Below, piece after piece: positions 7,345 to 10,382 of a stretch of 10,382 nt of DNA (the first letter of the stretch is position 1; the number at the start of each line of letters is the position of its first letter). The translations under genes and the position numbers were made by a program. The stretch is from DAISKN01 sp964553925 (lineage in GTDB: Bacteria; Acidobacteriota; Vicinamibacteria; Marinacidobacterales; SMYC01), in contig CAZKNR010000549.1 of assembly GCA_964553925.1 (NCBI GenBank), positions 1 through 10,382 on the forward strand, given 5' to 3'. The notes beneath the pieces were generated by a model. It had not been told where the DNA came from. It saw nothing but the letters and a program-made list of their open reading frames with translations, and made no database searches.

Positions 7345-9426
7345 TCAAAGACTCGAGAGCGCCGTATAGGCGCTCGTCGTCGAGAGCGTTCTAGGCGGGG
7401 GAAGGTCGAGAGGGATGGACAATGTGAACTCCGAGCCTTTCCCCACCTCGCTCTTTACCCGGAGAGAGCCCCCGTGGTTCGCGGCGATGCGATACGCGAT
7501 GGAGAGCCCCAGGCCTGTGCCCACGCCCACACCCTTGGTGGTGTAGCCGGGATCGAAGATGCGCGAGAGCGCGTCCTCGCGAATGCCGTGGCCGTCGTCG
7601 CGCACCCGCACCACCACCGAGTCGCCCTCGCGAAAGCACTCGACGTCGATGCGGCCCTCACCCTCGATGGCCTGGATGGCGTTGACGAGGAGGTTCATGA
7701 ACACCTGATTCAACTGACCGGGATAGCAGCCGACGAGAGGGACGTCTTCATACGAGCGAACGATCCGGATCCTCCCACGGGTCTGATGCTCCACCAAGGC
7801 AAGGGTCTCATCGAGGCCCTCCCTCAGGTCCGCCTGCTTCCAGTCCGATTCGTCCAGACGCGCGAACTTGCGGAGGTTCGAGACGATCTCCATGATCCGC
7901 CGGGAGGCGGTGTCGTTCACGACGTTCATATCGCGAAGCTTTTCGAGAGTCGCCGCGTGCTCCGAAAGGCCGGCCGCTCCGTTGTCGAGCACGTCGAGCT
8001 CGTCCAACAGGCGCTCGAGGGCCTTCCTCTGGCTCTGGTTGTTGCTGTGGATCGCCCCCATGGGCGTATTGAGCTCGTGAGCGACGCCCGCGACCAGCTG
8101 ACCGAGGGCCGCCATCTTCTCGGACTGGATGAGCTGGATCTGCGTTTCTTGGAGCTCACGGGTCCGGTTCTCGAGGTTCTGAAAATCCACGAACCTCTGG
8201 TAGGCGACGGAAATCGCGTCGGCGAACTCGGTGAGTGTCGCCACGTCGTCGGGCGTCGGCGCCTGGGCTCGCGTGCCCGCGATGAAAAGGGCGCCGTGGG
8301 AGAAGGGCACGTTCAGGAGGTACTCCAGATCGCTCGTGAAGCAGTCCTCGCAAGCATGTTCGAGGGCCAGGTCGCGGAACGAGGTCGCTTCACCCGAGAG
8401 GTCGATGACTCCCACGGCTCTCCCGGTCCAGAATTCGAGCATCTCCGCCGTCTCGGGATGGTCGGCGATCGTGAGCTCCATGCTCGAAAGACGCTCGTGC
8501 CGGGCGCTGATCATCCGGAGTCTCCCGTTCTTCTCGTCCACGATCGCAACCCCGCAGACGGAGAAGGCGAGGCCGAGCTTGCGGAGCTCGTCGCGGAGGG
8601 CCTCGATAGCGCTCGCGAGGTCCTCCGGTTGCTTCATTAGGAAGACCTGCCGCACCACCCGGGCCACCGCCCGGCCGCGCCGGAGCTCGCGATTCTGCTC
8701 TTCGAGCGTGAGGCGCTCCATGGCCCCGAAGAGATCCTCGGGTGTCATCCGCAGGTGTCCGAGCTCGGACTTGTAGACCCAGCGGACGATTCCCTGCTTG
8801 TCGACGAGGAGCGCCGCGGGAGCGGCGACGTCGCGCCCTACGTAGCCTCCGCGATGAAGCAAGTGGAGACGAACGAGGAGCTCGCCCTTCATGTCGGAAA
8901 GGAACGTGAAGTCAGCCGCGAGCCCCTTCCGGAATCGCGCCGAGAGCTCGGGGGGGTCGACGCTCACCGCGATTATGCGAACGCCCAGCTCTTCTACCCG
9001 CCGCTGGAATTTTTGGAGCTGCCCGAGCTCGCTGGAGCAGAACAGTCAGAAGTGACCCCGATAGAAGATATAGAGGGCCGCGGAGCTTCCCAGAAGGGCT
9101 CGCGAATGGAAGCTCCCGCCCTCGGAATCGGGAAGCACGAAGTCAGGGAAGCGCTCCCCGGCTTTCACGTTCACCTCGCCCGAAGGAAAACGAGCGCCGA
9201 CGCCGAGGTATCGAACGACGAGGGCGAGCGCTCCGAGCTCGACGGCGAGGAGGACCAGGCTGACCGCCCCGGGATTCGTTATCGCGGCCAGGAGGCCGAA
9301 GACGACGGCCGCCCCTACGAGGAGGAACTGCTCGTACGGATAGCGGCTATAGATACCGCGGCGAAGGCGAACGGCAAACGCAGCGGCGCTCAGCACCAGA
9401 AACAAAACTCCAGGGGCCGCCAGCAC
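7345..9426 (-). CDS. Putative selenoprotein: membrane redoxin (UxxC) fused to GAF-like region and histidine kinase
   Basis: Read through one TGA at 9046-9048, the frame gives 693 residues from GTG at 9426 to TGA at 7345. Residues about 4-20, 33-51 and 53-73 are membrane helices. The Arg-rich loop at 20-28 suggests that everything after helix 3 is cytoplasmic. Residues about 86-230 are an AhpC/TSA-type redoxin (AGERFPDFVLPDSEGGSF, LYIFYRGHF-U127-LFC130, VRIIAVSVDPPELS, APAALLVDKQGIVRWVY). U127 sits where the family has the first Cys of CxxC. Residues about 266-413 are GAF-like. The HisKA domain has MAALGQLVAGVAHELNTP with His450, and the ATPase domain has NLLVNAIQAI, VRDDGHGI and GTGLGLSIAYRI. 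TGA ends other genes here, so it is not a reassigned sense codon. No response regulator is nearby. The start, with no visible ribosome-binding site, is 9 nt after the symporter stop. A nonsense mutation is the alternative; a GTG restart at 8967 would lack the active site. Confidence 0.8.
9016..9048 (-). promoter_or_regulatory. Candidate bacterial SECIS element with UGA (Sec) codon
   Basis: The UGA (9048-9046) is followed by 15 nt and then a stem GAGCU/AGCUC (9030-9026 with 9020-9016) closing a 5-nt loop CGGGC. The loop starts 20 nt after the UGA and has a G in its first two positions, which fits the general description of bacterial SECIS elements (short apical loop about 16-37 nt from the UGA, early G). 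A competing stem, CUGCUC/GGGCAG (9040-9035 with 9024-9019), would put the loop too near the codon. The stem is only 5 bp, so support comes mainly from its position relative to the UxxC codon. Confidence 0.5.
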
Positions 9427-9435
9427 GCATCGATA

Positions 9436-10065
9436 CTACCGCGCCGGGAAGAACCGATCGAGCACGCGGGCGGGCGGGGGGGAGGTCACGAGCGACACCG
9501 CGACGAGACTGACGACCGCCCCCGCGAACAGAAACGCCACTGGGAGGAGGCCCGTCTCGCCGACGGTGTACTCTCCTCGGGATCCGAGCGAATCGAGGAA
9601 AAAGCCGAGCCAGAGAAGGGCGACGGGCGCGATCGACAGGACGAGCCCCGCTCCCGTGCTGCGCCGCCAGTAAAGGGATGCGACGACGATTGGAAAGAGC
9701 GCGGCGAACCCGCTGAGTGACCAGACCCCGCGGTCGAAAATGGTGCGCGATGTCGCGAGCGAGACGAGGAGCGCCGCCGCGAGAAGCGCCGCGACGAAGA
9801 GGCGCCCGCTCAGGACCTGCCCCCGCTCGGAGAGGCCGTCTTTGAACCCGTAGTGGCGGACGATGTCCTGGGTGAAAAGCGTCCCCGCGGCGAAAGCCTG
9901 GTTGTCGAGCGAGCCCATGATCACCGCGAAGACCCCGGCCGCGAGCAGGCCCGCGAGAACCCCCCCCGAATGGCGGAGGATCAGGTGCACCAGGATCGGC
10001 CCCTCGAGAGGAGGCGGTAAGTCGATGTTCCCCAGGACTCCCAGCACGACGCTCGGGACCCAGAC
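9436..10065 (-). pseudogene. Sodium:solute symporter (SSS family), C-terminal half, 5'-truncated
   Basis: From about 10065 down to a TAG at 9436-9438 the minus strand encodes about 210 residues of an SSS/SLC5-type transporter. They start near PSVVLGVLGNIDLPP and pass through LAAGVFAVIMGSLDNQAFAA and GTLFTQDIVRHY, the conserved helix-8 region near the sodium site. At least four more hydrophobic helices follow, to a basic end (RVLDRFFPAR). Full members have about 450-550 residues, so the N-terminal half is missing. The open frame continues to a GTG at 10281, but those extra residues are hydrophilic and antisense to a real CRTAC1 coding segment, so I do not count them. The stop lies 9 nt before the GTG of the redoxin-kinase gene, implying that an intact version would be cotranscribed with it. 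The loss may be real or an assembly join. Confidence 0.75.
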
Positions 10066-10382
10066 CTCGACGGCCGCACGGACATTTTCGTCGCCAACGA
10101 CGGACGACCTCACTATCTTTTCCGCAACCGAGGCGACGGTACGTTCTCCGAAGAGGGTCTGATGCGCGGGGCTTCCTACAGCGGCGACGGCCGGGAGCAA
10201 GCGGGAATGGGGGTCGACGCCGCGGATATCGACTTCGACTCCGACCCCGACCTCATCGTGACGAACTTCTCGCACGATCACACGACCCTCTACGAGAACC
10301 TCGGCGCGGGCTTCTTCATCGATGCCTCCTACAAGCGCGGCATCGGGAAAGACACCTACTTCCCTCTGTCCTGGGGCGTCCG
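10057..10382 (+). CDS. CRTAC1-family (FG-GAP/VCBS repeat) protein, internal fragment
   Basis: The plus-strand frame reads DPDLDGRTDIFVANDGRPHY, then LFRNRGDGTFSEEGL, SGDGREQAGMGVDAADIDF and SDPDLIVTNFSHDHTTLYEN, and runs off the right edge. The Asp-rich loops of FG-GAP beta-propeller blades and the GREQAGMGVDA and VTNFSHD stretches are typical of CRTAC1-family proteins, usually secreted or surface-exposed, with calcium-binding propellers and often a C-terminal ASPIC/UnbV domain. A TAA in frame at 10018-10020 and the absence of a start codon before the first recognisable blade show that the N-terminus, including any signal peptide, is missing. The break falls where the oppositely oriented symporter also breaks. 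Function is not predictable beyond a probable exported propeller. Confidence 0.82.

Noticed and set aside
7342..8640. A 432-codon open frame on the plus strand
   Set aside because: It lies opposite the kinase and shows no motifs. The kinase strand carries clear H, N and G boxes.
7345..8967. Kinase gene starting at the internal GTG at 8967, as a separate gene after a stop
   Set aside because: That start is in the middle of the redoxin fold (SVDPPE segment) and would leave half a domain. Read-through as Sec explains both halves better.
9046..9048. TGA read as Trp (altered genetic code)
   Set aside because: The receptor, DUF4198 and kinase genes end at TGA at natural protein ends, and the family has Cys, not Trp, at this place.
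8755..9720. A 321-codon plus-strand frame across the redoxin and symporter
   Set aside because: It is charged, low-complexity, domain-free, and antisense to recognisable coding sequence.
1..10382. tRNA, rRNA, CRISPR array, insertion sequence or attachment site
   Set aside because: No cloverleaf, direct-repeat array, transposase motif or terminal inverted repeats were seen on either strand.

Overview
The window is high-GC bacterial DNA from a Gram-negative organism, since it has a TonB-dependent outer-membrane receptor and exported proteins with signal peptides. A CRTAC1-type FG-GAP protein, a TolB-like fragment and a receptor with a carboxypeptidase-regulatory-like N-terminus would fit Acidobacteriota or a similar environmental lineage. 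That placement is a weak inference; there is no rRNA or other marker gene here.

Layout. Positions 2-1087 (+) hold the C-terminal part of a CocE/NonD-family acyl esterase, cut by the left edge. Positions 1088-1736 hold no intact gene, only an internal relic of a TolB-like domain protein (-) and a hairpin. Positions 1737-6369 (-) carry a compact three-gene set transcribed in the order DUF4331 protein, DUF4198 protein, TonB-dependent receptor. All three look exported, and the last two are 4 nt apart. Positions 6544-6920 (+) are the frameshifted C-terminal remnant of an MFS transporter. Its stop overlaps the GTG start of an intact alkyltransferase-like (ATL) protein at 6917-7255 (+), in which Trp replaces the MGMT active-site Cys. 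Positions 7345-9426 (-) carry a large sensor kinase. Positions 9436 to about 10065 (-) are the C-terminal half of a sodium:solute symporter. From about 10057 to the right edge (+) there is an internal piece of a CRTAC1-family protein. The last two genes have both lost their 5' ends and meet head to head.

The main discovery candidate is the kinase gene. Its frame is interrupted once, by a TGA at 9046-9048 (- strand), exactly where a thioredoxin-fold/peroxiredoxin domain should have its first active-site Cys, giving an RGHF-U-LFC motif. The same frame then continues without a stop for 566 codons through the rest of the redoxin fold, a GAF-like region and a complete histidine kinase. A 5-bp stem with a CGGGC loop lies 20 nt after the UGA, which fits the general geometry of a bacterial SECIS element. 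The simplest reading is a selenoprotein: a membrane-anchored, cytoplasmic selenocysteine redoxin fused to a histidine kinase, encoded 9 nt downstream of a symporter gene. A nonsense mutation of a Cys codon is the main alternative, and it deserves weight because several neighbouring genes are broken.
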